Positions 45,252 through 64,000 of a DNA stretch of 64,000 bases are shown piece by piece. Numbering within the stretch: position 1 is the stretch's first letter; each line of letters opens with the position of its first letter. The notes under the pieces were generated by a model that was not told the origin of the DNA, ran no database searches, and saw nothing but the letters and a program-made list of their open reading frames with translations. Position numbers and translations under genes: made by a program. The DNA comes from Glandiceps talaboti (taxonomy: Eukaryota > Hemichordata > Enteropneusta > Spengelidae): assembly GCF_964340395.1 (NCBI RefSeq), contig NC_135556.1, positions 10,765,001-10,829,000 of the forward strand. The letters run 5' to 3'.

Positions 45252-45592
45252 ATCCAGAGCACAGGCACTTGTTTTCCGAGATATGTATCAGAATGTTCCT
45301 ATCAGATTACAATAAAATGTCGATAATATCGATAATATTATCTTATTTAGCCAACTATACATGAAAGAGGTAAAATTACAATTGTTTCCGTGATTGCGCA
45401 AGTTCACTCACCACGAAAGAAGAGACTTCGCGGTATTAAAAGTGAACTTGCGTGATCACAGAAGCAAGTTTAACTTTACCCCTTTCATATATAGTTGGCT
45501 ATTTAAAACAAGACAATATTATAGACATTTTATTGCATTCTGATAGAAACATTCTGATACAAATCTCGGGAAACAAGTGCCTGTGATCCAGC
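45252..45592. mobile_element. TIR/foldback element
   Basis: Left arm CACAGGCACTTGTTTTCCGA ... ATTTAGCCAACTATACATGA ... GCGCAAGTTCACT is repeated in inverse order and complement, ending TCTCGGGAAACAAGTGCCTG. Arms are about 160 bp with mismatches. A related interrupted copy sits at 19707-20420. Confidence 0.88.
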
Positions 45593-45880
45593 GCTAATGT
45601 TCTGTGTATTCTTTCATAGACCCATGATTCTTGCTGTAAGGATTTCAAGAGTGTCAATACCTGAAACCACTACCATGAGCCAGCAAGACATTTATACGAG
45701 GAAAACAAAACATTTCTAACTTAGCCACTTTATACTTCCGCTATATAGCACTTCACTGTTTACATAAGTTTCAGGGTAGTTTTCTAATGGTATTTACCAT
45801 GAGTCTTTCTAGTCTAGAAAAACACCTGTGTCTAAAATGTTTTCTTTTTAATATCTAAATGAAACAAAGGGCAATCAGGC

Positions 45881-46427
45881 TTACTTAGTTATGTCTACGA
45901 AAACAAACAAACAAACAATCAACCAACCAACCAAACAAACAAACAAACAAACAAACTAAATAAACAAACAAACAAACCGTAAATGAATGAATAAATAAAT
46001 AAATAGTGAAAAGCATCAACAAGAGAGTAGTTACAAATATCAATAATAAGAATTACTATTATGTTTTCCTATATGCGAAATGGCCACATACCCCACAATT
46101 GTACATACTCATGATACGTACCCCCATTGGAGCACAGGCACTCGAATCAATCTGTATGATTTTTAATTTAAAATGTATAGTGAATAAGAGCCTCTTATTC
46201 ACTATATATATATTTTTTAAATCTTACAGATTGATTCGAGTGCCTGTGCATTGGGGTATGTACAAAGTGTGACAATTTCGCATATAGGAGAACATATAGT
46301 AATTCTTGCAGTTGGTAATGATTTGTAATTATTCTCTTGTTGATGCTTGTTAGTATTTATTTATTTATTTATTTATTTATTGTTTGTTTGTTTGTTTTCG
46401 TAAACATAACTAACTAAGCCTGAGTGC
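45881..46427. mobile_element. Large imperfect palindrome, about 0.55 kb, upstream of CHIC
   Basis: Left arm TCAGGCTTACTTAGTTATGT, (AAAC)n, (AAAT)n, CATCAACAAGAGA and GCACAGGCACTCGAATCAAT mirrors the right arm ATTGATTCGAGTGCCTGTGC ... ATTTATTTATT, TTTGTTTG and ACTAAGCCTGA. The centre is GAATAAGAGCCTCTTATTC (46182-46200). It ends about 150 bp before the CHIC start codon. Confidence 0.9.
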
Positions 46428-46537
46428 CCTGTGCATGAGGCAGCTGTGATGTGCGTATGTTGTGCACTTTCTGTGTTTTGTGAACTCCAGAGTGCAGCAT
46501 GTGCAGTGCGGCCGGTCAGTCTAGTCAAGGTCCGTAA

Positions 46538-46573
46538 TCTCACGAGATTTCAATGAGATATACCTAAACCAAG

Positions 46574-46582
<9 letters not shown>
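46538..46582 (+). promoter_or_regulatory. CHIC core promoter candidate: TCTCACGAGA palindrome and YY1-like site
   Basis: TCTCACGAGA (46538-46547), within the palindrome-like AATCTCACGAGATT, is one base from the TCTCGCGAGA housekeeping promoter element. CCAAGATGGCGG (46571-46582), a close match to YY1 (AAGATGGCGGC), overlaps the start codon. The motifs are seen in the sequence; binding is inferred. Confidence 0.5.
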
Positions 46583-55116
<8,534 letters not shown>

Positions 55117-55531
55117 CAGGACCTGTATGAACTCAGAGTTTTTTTTTTAATTTACATAATTGGATTGGACCTCATAATACAGAACAAGGGCACATTTACT
55201 TCAATACAAAATACCAATGCGAGCAAAGGCAGTACAGGGAACAACATTTGGAAGAACCTAAAAAAAAAAAAACTCTCATGTAACAGTATTTACATTTCAT
55301 GTTTCACCATGAAGCGAAAGCTAGTTATAACTTTTAACAGATGTAGAAAGAGGAGGTTGGATTTATATGAAGACAAAGTCGAGGTCATTCTTCCAAATAC
55401 TGGCCTGTTTCCCGACTGGATATTGTACTATTTTAGCAAAGAATATATTGTTCTTTAGGATTATATATGTAAAAAGTTTGGTTACTTTTTTTGTATCTTT
55501 TACTTTCCATTCAATAGGGAATTTGCAAATC

Positions 55532-55765
55532 CGCCATGTTGAATGTTGCATCATGGGAAATGTGATAATATATACTAATCAATTAGTAATGTAAACAGTA
55601 TTGTTACATTGTATGTAACCACAAATAATCAATTCATAGTTACCCTGACCAGTGTGGGAGGTTTATTTTATCGGTAGCTCCAGATAACTTATTATGATAA
55701 CCACATATGATCCCATAGTCCTTTGCGTTAAGGCATGCTCAGTCTGGATTGCAAGTTCCCTATTG
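55532..55765 (-). repeat. Interspersed repeat copy B, downstream of CHIC
   Basis: Reverse-complement counterpart of 3104-3335, beginning CGCCATGTTGAATGTTGCAT and ending GCAAGTTCCCTATTG. It starts about 415 bases after the CHIC stop, so it may lie in the CHIC 3' UTR. Confidence 0.85.
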
Positions 55766-55975
55766 GTTCATATTCCTGTTGAAAGTGACTGAAATGACTT
55801 TATATTATTACCTATTTAGCAGTGATTTCTTCCATCGGTATGTGCGCACACTGATGGTATTTGCACTGCAGTGCTGTACCAAAAACATTGTGGCATACCT
55901 GTATGCAAATAAGTGCATGGTCATTAAATATGCACATGATATTATGTGAACAGACAGAGGTTTTTTTAAAACTTT

Positions 55976-56345
55976 CGGATAAACATTACCCTGGTAGTTG
56001 AACCTTTGGTTTCTAAGATAGACACAAACTAAACTATTGTCATAACACGTTGATACAACAGTGATAAGATATTGAATGGACGTTGGTTTAATTATAGTCT
56101 CAGTAGGGAGGCATCCCTGAAAACAAGTTTATTTAGAGTAGCATGAAGTACTGCTTTGAGACTTCCAATATTTACACTATCTTGATCACAGGGTGATTAG
56201 AATCACAACAGAGGAACTGCTGTCACCCACTTGTGGAATCTACCACATTGAAGAACAATAGATTTAGTTTGTGTCTATGTAGTAAATTGAACCATTTCGG
56301 GTAGGGTCTATGATTGAAGGCTGGATTACCAGTGCTGTATGTAAT
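55976..56345 (+). repeat. Interspersed repeat, copy 1 (partner 62710-63035)
   Basis: ACCCTGGTAGTTGAACCTT, GATACAACAGTGATAAG, TATAGTCTCAGTAGGGAG, CTTGATCACAGGGTGATTAG and GAAGGCTGGATTACCAGTG all recur in the same order at 62710-63035. Confidence 0.88.
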
Positions 56346-56630
56346 GATAACAGAAGCTCATAATGCTAGCCTAGCCCCTAGGCTTGTACAATGTAGTTGA
56401 TTGGCCGTATCCCAAATCAACTACAAGCCTAGGGCGTAAGTGCTAATGTGGGTACTTGGAATGTTTGAACTTGCGATTGTGGTGTATGAGCACGGGTCGT
56501 GAATGTAAGGCTGCCGAGAACACCACAAATATCCATACAAATACCCCAAGTAACACACACACTCACACTCGCACGCTATTGGGATACTGTCATATAATTT
56601 GGCTGAAATCACATACTATGTTTGCAAGAT

Positions 56631-56968
56631 TACAGCACATTGCTGTTTACTGGCTTTGTTTAATACAACCATGCAGAAACTGTATATGCTACACTTTACT
56701 ATACAGCATGTAGCAAGATCAAAATTTCTTTCTACATTTAGTTTGAATTAGATAAACAATTTAAACACACTACGACTGGACACAGACACGCAGGCACCAA
56801 TGTTTTGATGTCTGCATAGTGGAATTTTAATTTATTTCATTCATACAACGTCACAAGAAACTACTCATTATTTTGTTATCTTAAAGTATAGCATGTATGA
56901 TTTGGTATTGGTTTCTGAGTGGTTGTATCAAACAGAGCCAGTGAACAGTAATGTGCAATGCGCTGTAC
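56631..56968. mobile_element. TIR element (MITE-like), copy 3, downstream of CHIC
   Basis: Begins TACAGCACATTGCTGTTTAC and ends AATGCGCTGTA. TATCAAACAGAGCCAGTGAA matches the other copies. The interior ACACGCAGGCACCAATGTTT matches copy 2. The TA at both ends may be the target dinucleotide, as in Tc1/mariner-like elements. Confidence 0.85.
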
Positions 56969-57309
56969 TCTATTTTGTTGTGACTAACTGTACTTGATAA
57001 CAAGATTGTCCTATTTGTTTTGCTTAGCGCAACTTTCCATCAGAGCTGTGTTTATTTTTATTACTCGGATAAGAAACGTTGGTTTAGGAAGATATATTGA
57101 ACTCCCATATTGTTTTATATCATAATATATTTGCTGCAGTTTAAGACAATTCAAGGGATGGCAGTGTTTATAAGAATGTGTTGTTGTTTTTGTCGATGTT
57201 ATTACAGTTTGATGTATTTGTATACAAAATACCAGGAGAATGAGAGAGACGGAGAGTGTCGTCATGGTGATACATAGCTTGGTGTTCATAAGGTTCTTAG
57301 AACCGCAGT

Positions 57310-57480
57310 AACAGACTAGGGTATATCCACAGAAATTTATGTTATATGCTGTTCATTCCTTTTTCTGCTATGAACCTTAGGCAAATCTATAGAAATTTAT
57401 GGTAGGCATTGTTCATGAGATCATTGCTGGGGAACCTTGGAAATTTATGTTATGGAATGTTCATTAGATCAATATACATA
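57310..57480. repeat. Degenerate tandem repeat, about 3 units
   Basis: GAAATTTATG(T/G)TA-G, TGTTCAT and GAACCTTAG/GGAACCTTGG recur at about 65 bp. Confidence 0.65.
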
Positions 57481-58017
57481 TGGAACTTAGTAAGTGTGTG
57501 AAACTCAAAAAAAAATCGTTCTACTGACCCAAACAAAATATTGCTGACAGCAACCATTTTAAGGCTACAATATTGCTTCATCTGTAATCAGTTTACAAAA
57601 CTTGGACTTGAATTTTTACATATTATGCTAATGTTTATGTTAATATTGGCTACAGGCTATAAAATGTAAAACAAACTAGATATTTGTCGCTTTTATGTTT
57701 CCAAATACACCGAATATTAATCATTGAGGATGAGATATATAATATAAAGAAGAGAACAAATATTTGTCAAATTTGTCTGGGAAATGTGAAAACAAAAATA
57801 ATTTAAACTGTGCTTGTGTTTAGTTCACTAACAGTGTAGCAAACTTACAGGGTAAGTGATTGGCAACTAACATTTTTTTTTTGCAAATTGGAGTACCGTA
57901 AATTTTACACAACTTTGCTACAAGACTATCGTAATACTTTCGTCCAAGTCCTGACTGCATATGCAAAATTGTTTCCAAAATTGTTTGTATATCTATATGC
58001 ATTCATATCAAGTTATT

Positions 58018-58605
58018 GTGTACCTCAGAGCTGTGTATACCTCTATGCTGTGTATACTTCATAGCTGTGTATACCTCTGTCCTGTGTATACTTCATAGCT
58101 GTGTATACCTCTGTGCTGTGTATACTTCATAGCTGTGTATACCTCTGTACTGTGTATACTTCATAGCTGTGTATACCTCTGTGCTGTGTATACTTCATAG
58201 CTGTGTATACCTCTGTGCTGTGTATACTTCATAGCTGTGTATACCTCTATGCTGTGTATACTTCATAGCTGTGTATACCTCTGTACTGTGTATACTTCAT
58301 AGCTGTGTATACCTCTATGCTGTGTATACCTCTGTGCTGTGTATACCTCTATGCTGTGTATACCTCTGTGCTGTGTATACTTCATAGCTGTGTATACCTC
58401 TGTGCTGTGTATACTTCATAGCTGTGTATACCTCTGTACTGTGTATACTTCATAGCCGTGTATACCTCTGTGCTGTGTATACTTCATAGCTGTGTGTACC
58501 TCTGTACTGTGTATACTTCATAGCTGTGTATACCTCTATGCTGTGTATACTTCATAGCCGTGTATACCTCTATGCTGTGTATACTTCATAGCCGTGTAAA
58601 AGTCT
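58018..58605. repeat. 34-bp minisatellite (about 17 units)
   Basis: Unit CTGTGTATACTTCATAGCTG followed by TGTATACCTCTGTG. It is itself made of two related 17-bp halves that differ mainly in the TTCATAG versus CCTCTGT end. A few units have lost one half. Confidence 0.95.
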
Positions 58606-58797
58606 ATTTCATAGTAGATCATTTTAGCACCAATTACAACAGCAGGATAACTGACTAGGTAAAGTGGGAACAGCAGCAGCTGAACCAGTTCATAGTGAAG
58701 TGTTGAGAAACTTCAAATCGACTTTAACCAATTCCTTTTCAATTATATATGTACATGCATGCAGACAGAGGGACAGACTAGTATGCACACACGCGTG

Positions 58798-58799
<2 letters not shown>

Positions 58800-58854
<55 letters not shown>

Positions 58855-59019
58855 GTTTGTATGCAGGCATACCTATATAACTATCTGTCTGCTTGCTAGC
58901 CTACATTTGTACATGCATACATACATACATACATACATACATACATACATACATACATACATACATACATACATACATACATACACATGCACACACACAG
59001 ACACACGCACACACACACG

Positions 59020-59092
<73 letters not shown>
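58800..59092. repeat. Compound (TG)n, (CATA)n, (CA)n array
   Basis: TG tract 58800-58850, CATA tract about 58914-58984 and CA tract to 59092. TG and CA arms are inverted with respect to each other and could pair. Confidence 0.96.
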
Positions 59093-59094
<2 letters not shown>

Positions 59095-59867
59095 CTTGTC
59101 TACAGATTTTGGTGGACATTTAGCATTCTCCTTCCTTCACCAACAATTTGATTGAAATGTAAATGTAAGAACCAGGACAGTGAATGTTGTATCAGTATCA
59201 AACTTTACAAACAGACTGTAGTTGAAACATCACATAGTAGATCGAATTCTAAGATTTGAAATTGAAACACATGAGAACAAAAAGACACACTGACAGCCTT
59301 GCACTTGTAAAAGGGAATCCCTGCTTCCATTATTTGTTTTAGAATTACTCAGTACTAGAGAGCCAAAATTATACTGAAGATCATCATACATAATGTCAGC
59401 TTTCAGACTACCACTACTCTGTCGACATTTAAATTTAAAAAGTAATATTTGAAGTGCGGACCAAGTTTTTAAAGAGCAGTTTGTTGTTTTCTTTGGTGCC
59501 CTTGGCCCTTATGTATTCAATGGTATTAATGAATGCAGCTTCCACAGTTTTTAGGGGAGGAGGGAAAGGAGGGTGGTGGTGGTGGGGAGGGGGGGGGGGG
59601 TTAGAAAAGAAAGGAAATTGGCTCTTATATCTGTATTATGTTTGCTGTACTGTACTGAGTTTTACAAAACCTGGCATATGTAAAAAAAATTATCGGTGTT
59701 AGATATTTTGGCATAAAAGAACTATTTGTGTGTAGTTGATCTATTTATTGTAAGTATATATAGAGAGCTTTAAAGAAGTAACAAATGTTGTTATAGTGTC
59801 GTCATTTTTATCCCTCACACAAATGTACTCACAAGTTTGGTTCTTTTTGAAATGTTGTGGAATAATG

Positions 59868-59938
<71 letters not shown>
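59868..59938. repeat. (TG)n microsatellite
   Basis: Pure TG run, followed by three GTGATTGG(C/T)TGATGGAAATG-type short repeats to about 60020. Confidence 0.95.
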
Positions 59939-59940
<2 letters not shown>

Positions 59941-60675
59941 TGATTGGCTGATTGAAATGTGTGTGTGTGTGTGATTGGTTGATGGAAATGTATGTGTGTG
60001 CGATTGGTTGATGAAAAGATATGTATGTAAATGTAAGATTGTTATGTAATTTGCAATAGACTTTTTATTGGCTGCTAGAATGTGTGTGTGTGTGTGTGTG
60101 TGGGTGCGTCTGCATGTGTGTGCCTGCCTGCCAGTGTCTGCATATGTATAAGAATGTGTGTGATTGACTGCTAAGAAGTTGTGAATATATTATGTTCATG
60201 AGGTCTAGCAAAAGTTTCCTGTCTTGTCTACAACGGTTGCAAAAGTCTTGAAGAAAACATTTATGTATTTACCTCACCGCCAAGTAGACATCAAAGTTTT
60301 ATAATAACAGTTCACAAAAGCCAAATTTTTTGGGGGAAATTGTTGCAACTCTTGATTTTTTGAAGCAGTATGCTAACTTTTGAATGATTTCAGTGTTCAT
60401 TAATAATCAAGAATATAACTTTTACATGCTGCCATTAATGATGTGTTAAACCTTGCACTGTTTGTTGATGATATAATGTTGAGTCAAAATTTGCCAATAT
60501 ATGCGACCTATGTATGTTGAAACAGCTGTAACTTGACACAAGTAATATGCTGTATTGAAACTTGAAGGGCATACAACTTAAACTTGACACGGATTTCTAA
60601 GGGATTATGTCAAAAGACAGGAGCTCATGGAACATACAGTGATGACCTCTAGCCAATGGCAATGTTAGTAGTATT

Positions 60676-60972
60676 TTACCAAGTTGTGTCAATAGGCCAC
60701 TTGCATGACCTTGTGAAAATAACAGGAAGTGAAATCTGTGATGACAGGAAGTCATGCAAGTGGCTTATTAAGGGGGGATCCCACTGCAGAAATAGAGGCA
60801 TTTTTGTAAAGCTTACAATCTGAAGAGTCACTTCATGACTTTTTACGTTATGTTCGACTGCCAAGAAAAAATTGTCAAAACTTGGTTCTTCGTGCATGTC
60901 TACACATTCCCATCTACCATCACCAGTAGATTTAGTAGTGTAGCTGAATGTAGCTCCTTTCCATGGACACAC
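60676..60972 (-). other. Unassigned minus-strand ORF, 98 codons
   Basis: Codes CPWKGATFSYTTKSTGDGRW then ECVDMHEEPSFDNFFL. Composition looks protein-like rather than repeat-derived, but I recognise no family. It could be an exon of an unseen minus-strand gene, or a transposon remnant. Confidence 0.2.
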
Positions 60973-61315
60973 ATTGTCCCATGGGAGACAGCAGACATGA
61001 ATATGCAGTAGCTATACATAGATATTCATGACTCCTAAGTGCTTATTACTTTCAAATAACATTATTGTCAAAAATGCCTTTATTTTCTCCTTTTAGTGTT
61101 CTGGGAGTTCCCAATTGATGTGGGATCGGGAATTCCCGTACAATTTAAGACATTCCTGAAATCTAGAAATATGATCTGATTTGAAATATTACAGAATCAT
61201 TATGCTATGTATATTTACATCAGTTTTGTAGATAATTACTTACAGCAGTTCCAGAAATCCCTGGTATGATATGGTTACTTTGTACATTTCCTAATTTGTC
61301 CAACTACCTGATCAT

Positions 61316-61357
61316 TTTATTTTATTTTATTTTATTTTATTTTATTTTATTTTATTG
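61316..61357. repeat. (TTTTA)n microsatellite
   Basis: About eight units. Confidence 0.95.
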
Positions 61358-62332
61358 TTTTTTTTGGACCATCCATGAGATATCGTATTGCCATCCCAGT
61401 GGTGTGATTGAACTTTGCAATTTGATTGTTTTGCAGCCATTACATCACATAATCTTTTAAAATAAACGATGAGAAAGGAAAATAAATGAAATTTTGAAAG
61501 TTGGTTGATTGTTGAGTACTTTGTGTCAGTATACAGGGATGTATGTGGTAATGTTTTATACATTTAAAATACTGTGAACTTTATACCTACTGTATAGTAT
61601 AGTATGGCTTAAAAGAATGGCGCCAATGGCATTGTAGCACAACTGTACTATTTATGTGATTATTTAAAAAAAAAAATTATCCACATACCAATCCATCCTT
61701 GTTGTTATCCATGCAATATACACCATCATTTTACTATTGTTGTGTGTGGTATCTTAGTAGTTGGGCTACTATGCATTACTTTCTTGAATACTTATCTACT
61801 TGCCTGATTACCCCACCGTTATATTTGCTATATACACCATCATTTAGTTGTTGCTATGGGCATTGTCTTCTTACTTGGTATATATGCGTTCACTTGTTGG
61901 ATGTTTATTCACTTTTTTTATCCATCTGTTATTTTTGCAATATAAACCATCACATTTTTATTCCTGATTTTCATACCACTGGTGAGATCACCATGTCATA
62001 GGTACCATCACGAGTAATCCAGCTGCTAGTCCTCTTTGGCTCTACTGCTGATACTTTAAAGTGACTGAATGTTGCCACTGAGGGCGCTATATAGCTGCAC
62101 CCAGACAGGAACTCCTCACATTTACTAGCTATCCCCAAAGTGCAGATCCAAGGGCTTACTCCAAGACTACATCTAACCAATTTCAGGCAATTTTTTTCTT
62201 CTTTTTTTTTTTTTTTTTTTACCAAAAATCAGATTTGACCCAAAATGCAGATCTCTAATGTGACCCTTTCCATTTGAGCAATTTCCCATCACTATGCAAC
62301 AAGTAAAGTGTAGTTTTCTGACTTTGGTTAAA

Positions 62333-62410
62333 CACACACACACACACACACACATATATACATACATATACACACACACACACATACATACATACATACA
62401 TACATACATA
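62333..62410. repeat. (CA)n(CATA)n microsatellite
   Basis: CA runs separated by CATATATACATACATATA. Confidence 0.95.
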
Positions 62411-62469
62411 CAGACACTTCACTGTGCTTTATAGAACCAACTCAGTTGTGAACAATAACATAATAATAT

Positions 62470-63035
62470 AACTATTATATAGTACTTTCCTCTTTGTGTT
62501 CAAAGCACTTTACAATTATTACCCCTGGTACAGACCGATGCGGCACAACAGACCTTAATAGTTCAACCCCAGGGAGCATACAATCCATTGCAGCCTTTGT
62601 GTACACATATGATTAACGCATTCACATTGCAACCTCTATCCTACCAGGTCCCAAATTATACAGCTGGGTTGACTGAGGCACAATTTGGGTTCAAATCTTG
62701 CCCAAGGTATTACTCTGGTAATTGAGCCTTCGGTTTTCTAAGACAGACACAAAGTAACACTTTTGTCACAACATGTTGATACAACTGCGATAAGCTATTG
62801 AATGGATATTCATTTATTTATAGTCTCAGTAGGGAGTTCAAGTTTCATAAATTTGCAGTGTTGTGTTTTGGGACTTCCAATGTTTACGCTACCTTGATCA
62901 CAGGGTGATTAGAATTGCACAACAGAGGAACTGCTATCACCCACTTGTGTAATCTACAACACTGAAGAACAATAGATTGAGTTTGCATCTTAGTAAACTG
63001 AAGGCTGGATTACCAGTGTTATATTGGGTCAGACA
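62470..63035 (+). repeat. Interspersed repeat, copy 2, with longer 5' part
   Basis: The 3' part matches 55976-56345. The 5' part (TATAGTACTTTCCTCTTTGT ... CAAAGCACTTTACAATTATT ... GGGTTCAAATCTTGCCCAAG) has the look of widespread short transposon-derived repeats in animals. Confidence 0.85.
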
Positions 63036-64000
63036 GTGATTACAACATCTGATCCACAACTTAACACACACACACATACACGACAATTGACAGAATTTCA
63101 ACAACATTATGGTTTATTTGGTATTTGACTGTGTACTGCAAATATATCACATCAAACACTACACAAAATAACACACAGTATTTGGGGGCTACATAAAAAC
63201 CTTGGAAGAGGCAATGGAAGACGAAGGCAAGAGGGATAAAATACAAATCGAACGTATACATAGTAACAAAAAAAACATTATGAAAAATTTGAACACTTGC
63301 TTGCAAATTGCTCATAGAATTTGCAAGAAGCAACAATTCAATACTTGTAATTATGGAAGATTTCTTTTGAAAATATCACCTTCAGGAAAACAAAAATCTT
63401 CTCACATTGATTCTGAGAATGTTGTAAATTGAAAGAATGCTGAGTGAAAAGATAACAGTGATGTCTGAGTTTCAGTTCCACTAATATGACCAGCCACTTA
63501 TTTACATGTTATGGAGACATCACAGTCAAAAAATCCAACAAAACTCTGTACAAGTTGGCAACTATGTTCATACTAATATTAACTCTAATTACAATTCTTT
63601 AATTAATTAATTAATCAACCAATTAACTTGTTTTATTTCCTTCTTACAAGCAAAATCTTTGGTGTTACACCGATTTGAGTACTTTTAGCACCTTCCAGAA
63701 TTAACAACACCATAGCACCGCGAACAAGTCTGGGTGTTGTATACTGCCCTCATGTGGTTGGTATTAGATAAACTTTTGTTTTTTTTACTGAAATGTTGAT
63801 CTCCCGGCTTCATGATTCATGTCTGGGATTGCGACAGTCCAGTACAATATACTCTTATAAGAATAAATTTGTAATAAATTTGTCATTTTTTATATTATTG
63901 TCATAAATACCTCTGTGGCTGGATAAGGAACACTAACAACCTACATATGAATACGATGAATATGATACAACATTTATGACCCTTTTTTTTCAGACGCCTT

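Larger units (their letters stand above)
42408..46537. other. VEGFR-like to CHIC intergenic region
   Basis: Possible long 3' UTR of the receptor to about 44.6 kb, then repeats: a stem-loop head, palindromic CCATGGAGGTATACCTCC-type sequence near 44850, and two foldback elements. No coding exon recognised. Confidence 0.55.
55117..64000. other. Region downstream of CHIC, no gene recognised
   Basis: CHIC 3' UTR of unknown length, then interspersed repeats, a minisatellite and microsatellites. One minus-strand ORF (60676-60972) looks protein-like. The last bases (acceptor-like CCTTTTTTTTCAG at 63981-63993) could open an exon truncated by the window edge, but only 7 bases remain. Confidence 0.5.

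Overview
The window is nuclear DNA of an intron-rich animal. It is AT-rich, with very many microsatellites, small inverted-repeat elements and GT-AG introns. It carries three complete genes, all on the + strand. Each was assembled here exon by exon from splice sites and reading-frame continuity: a POMP proteasome assembly chaperone (2196-16698, 6 exons, 141 aa), a VEGF-receptor-type tyrosine kinase (21216-42265, 19 exons, 1418 aa) and a CHIC1/CHIC2-type cysteine-rich palmitoylated protein (46574-55116, 5 exons, 166 aa). A single pre-duplication VEGFR and a single CHIC suggest an invertebrate. A deuterostome such as a hemichordate or amphioxus is my best guess, but the sequence alone does not settle the phylum.

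Layout. 1-2130 is upstream DNA with a large TACA/CA microsatellite. 2130-16760 is POMP, with long introns holding old tandem duplications and a 5'-truncated LINE copy (11936-12693) flanked by a 16-bp target-site duplication. 16760-21215 is intergenic. It holds one well-formed but orphan kinesin motor exon on the minus strand (18173-18291) and a nest of foldback elements just upstream of the receptor. 21216-42410 is the receptor: signal peptide, eight Ig-like domains, one transmembrane helix, a split tyrosine kinase and a C-tail ending near a PPPEY motif. 42410-46570 is intergenic, with two more foldback elements. 46574-55116 is CHIC. 55117-64000 has no recognised gene and is dominated by interspersed repeats, a 34-bp minisatellite and CA/TG tracts.

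How the genes relate. They do not form one pathway. POMP is a housekeeping chaperone, CHIC a vesicle or membrane protein, and the receptor a developmental signalling gene. What ties them together is position. In human, POMP adjoins FLT1 (VEGFR1) on 13q12, and CHIC2 lies close to PDGFRA, KIT and KDR (VEGFR2) on 4q12; these are two paralogous ParaHox regions. This window holds POMP, one VEGFR-type kinase and CHIC in a row, which looks like the unduplicated ancestral arrangement.

The most notable observations are this three-gene linkage, the eighth Ig domain of the receptor, the nested foldback element upstream of the receptor with 13 regularly oriented GAATGAC/GTCATTC heptamers, the orphan kinesin exon, and a TIR element family with copies lying immediately after splice donors in two different genes.
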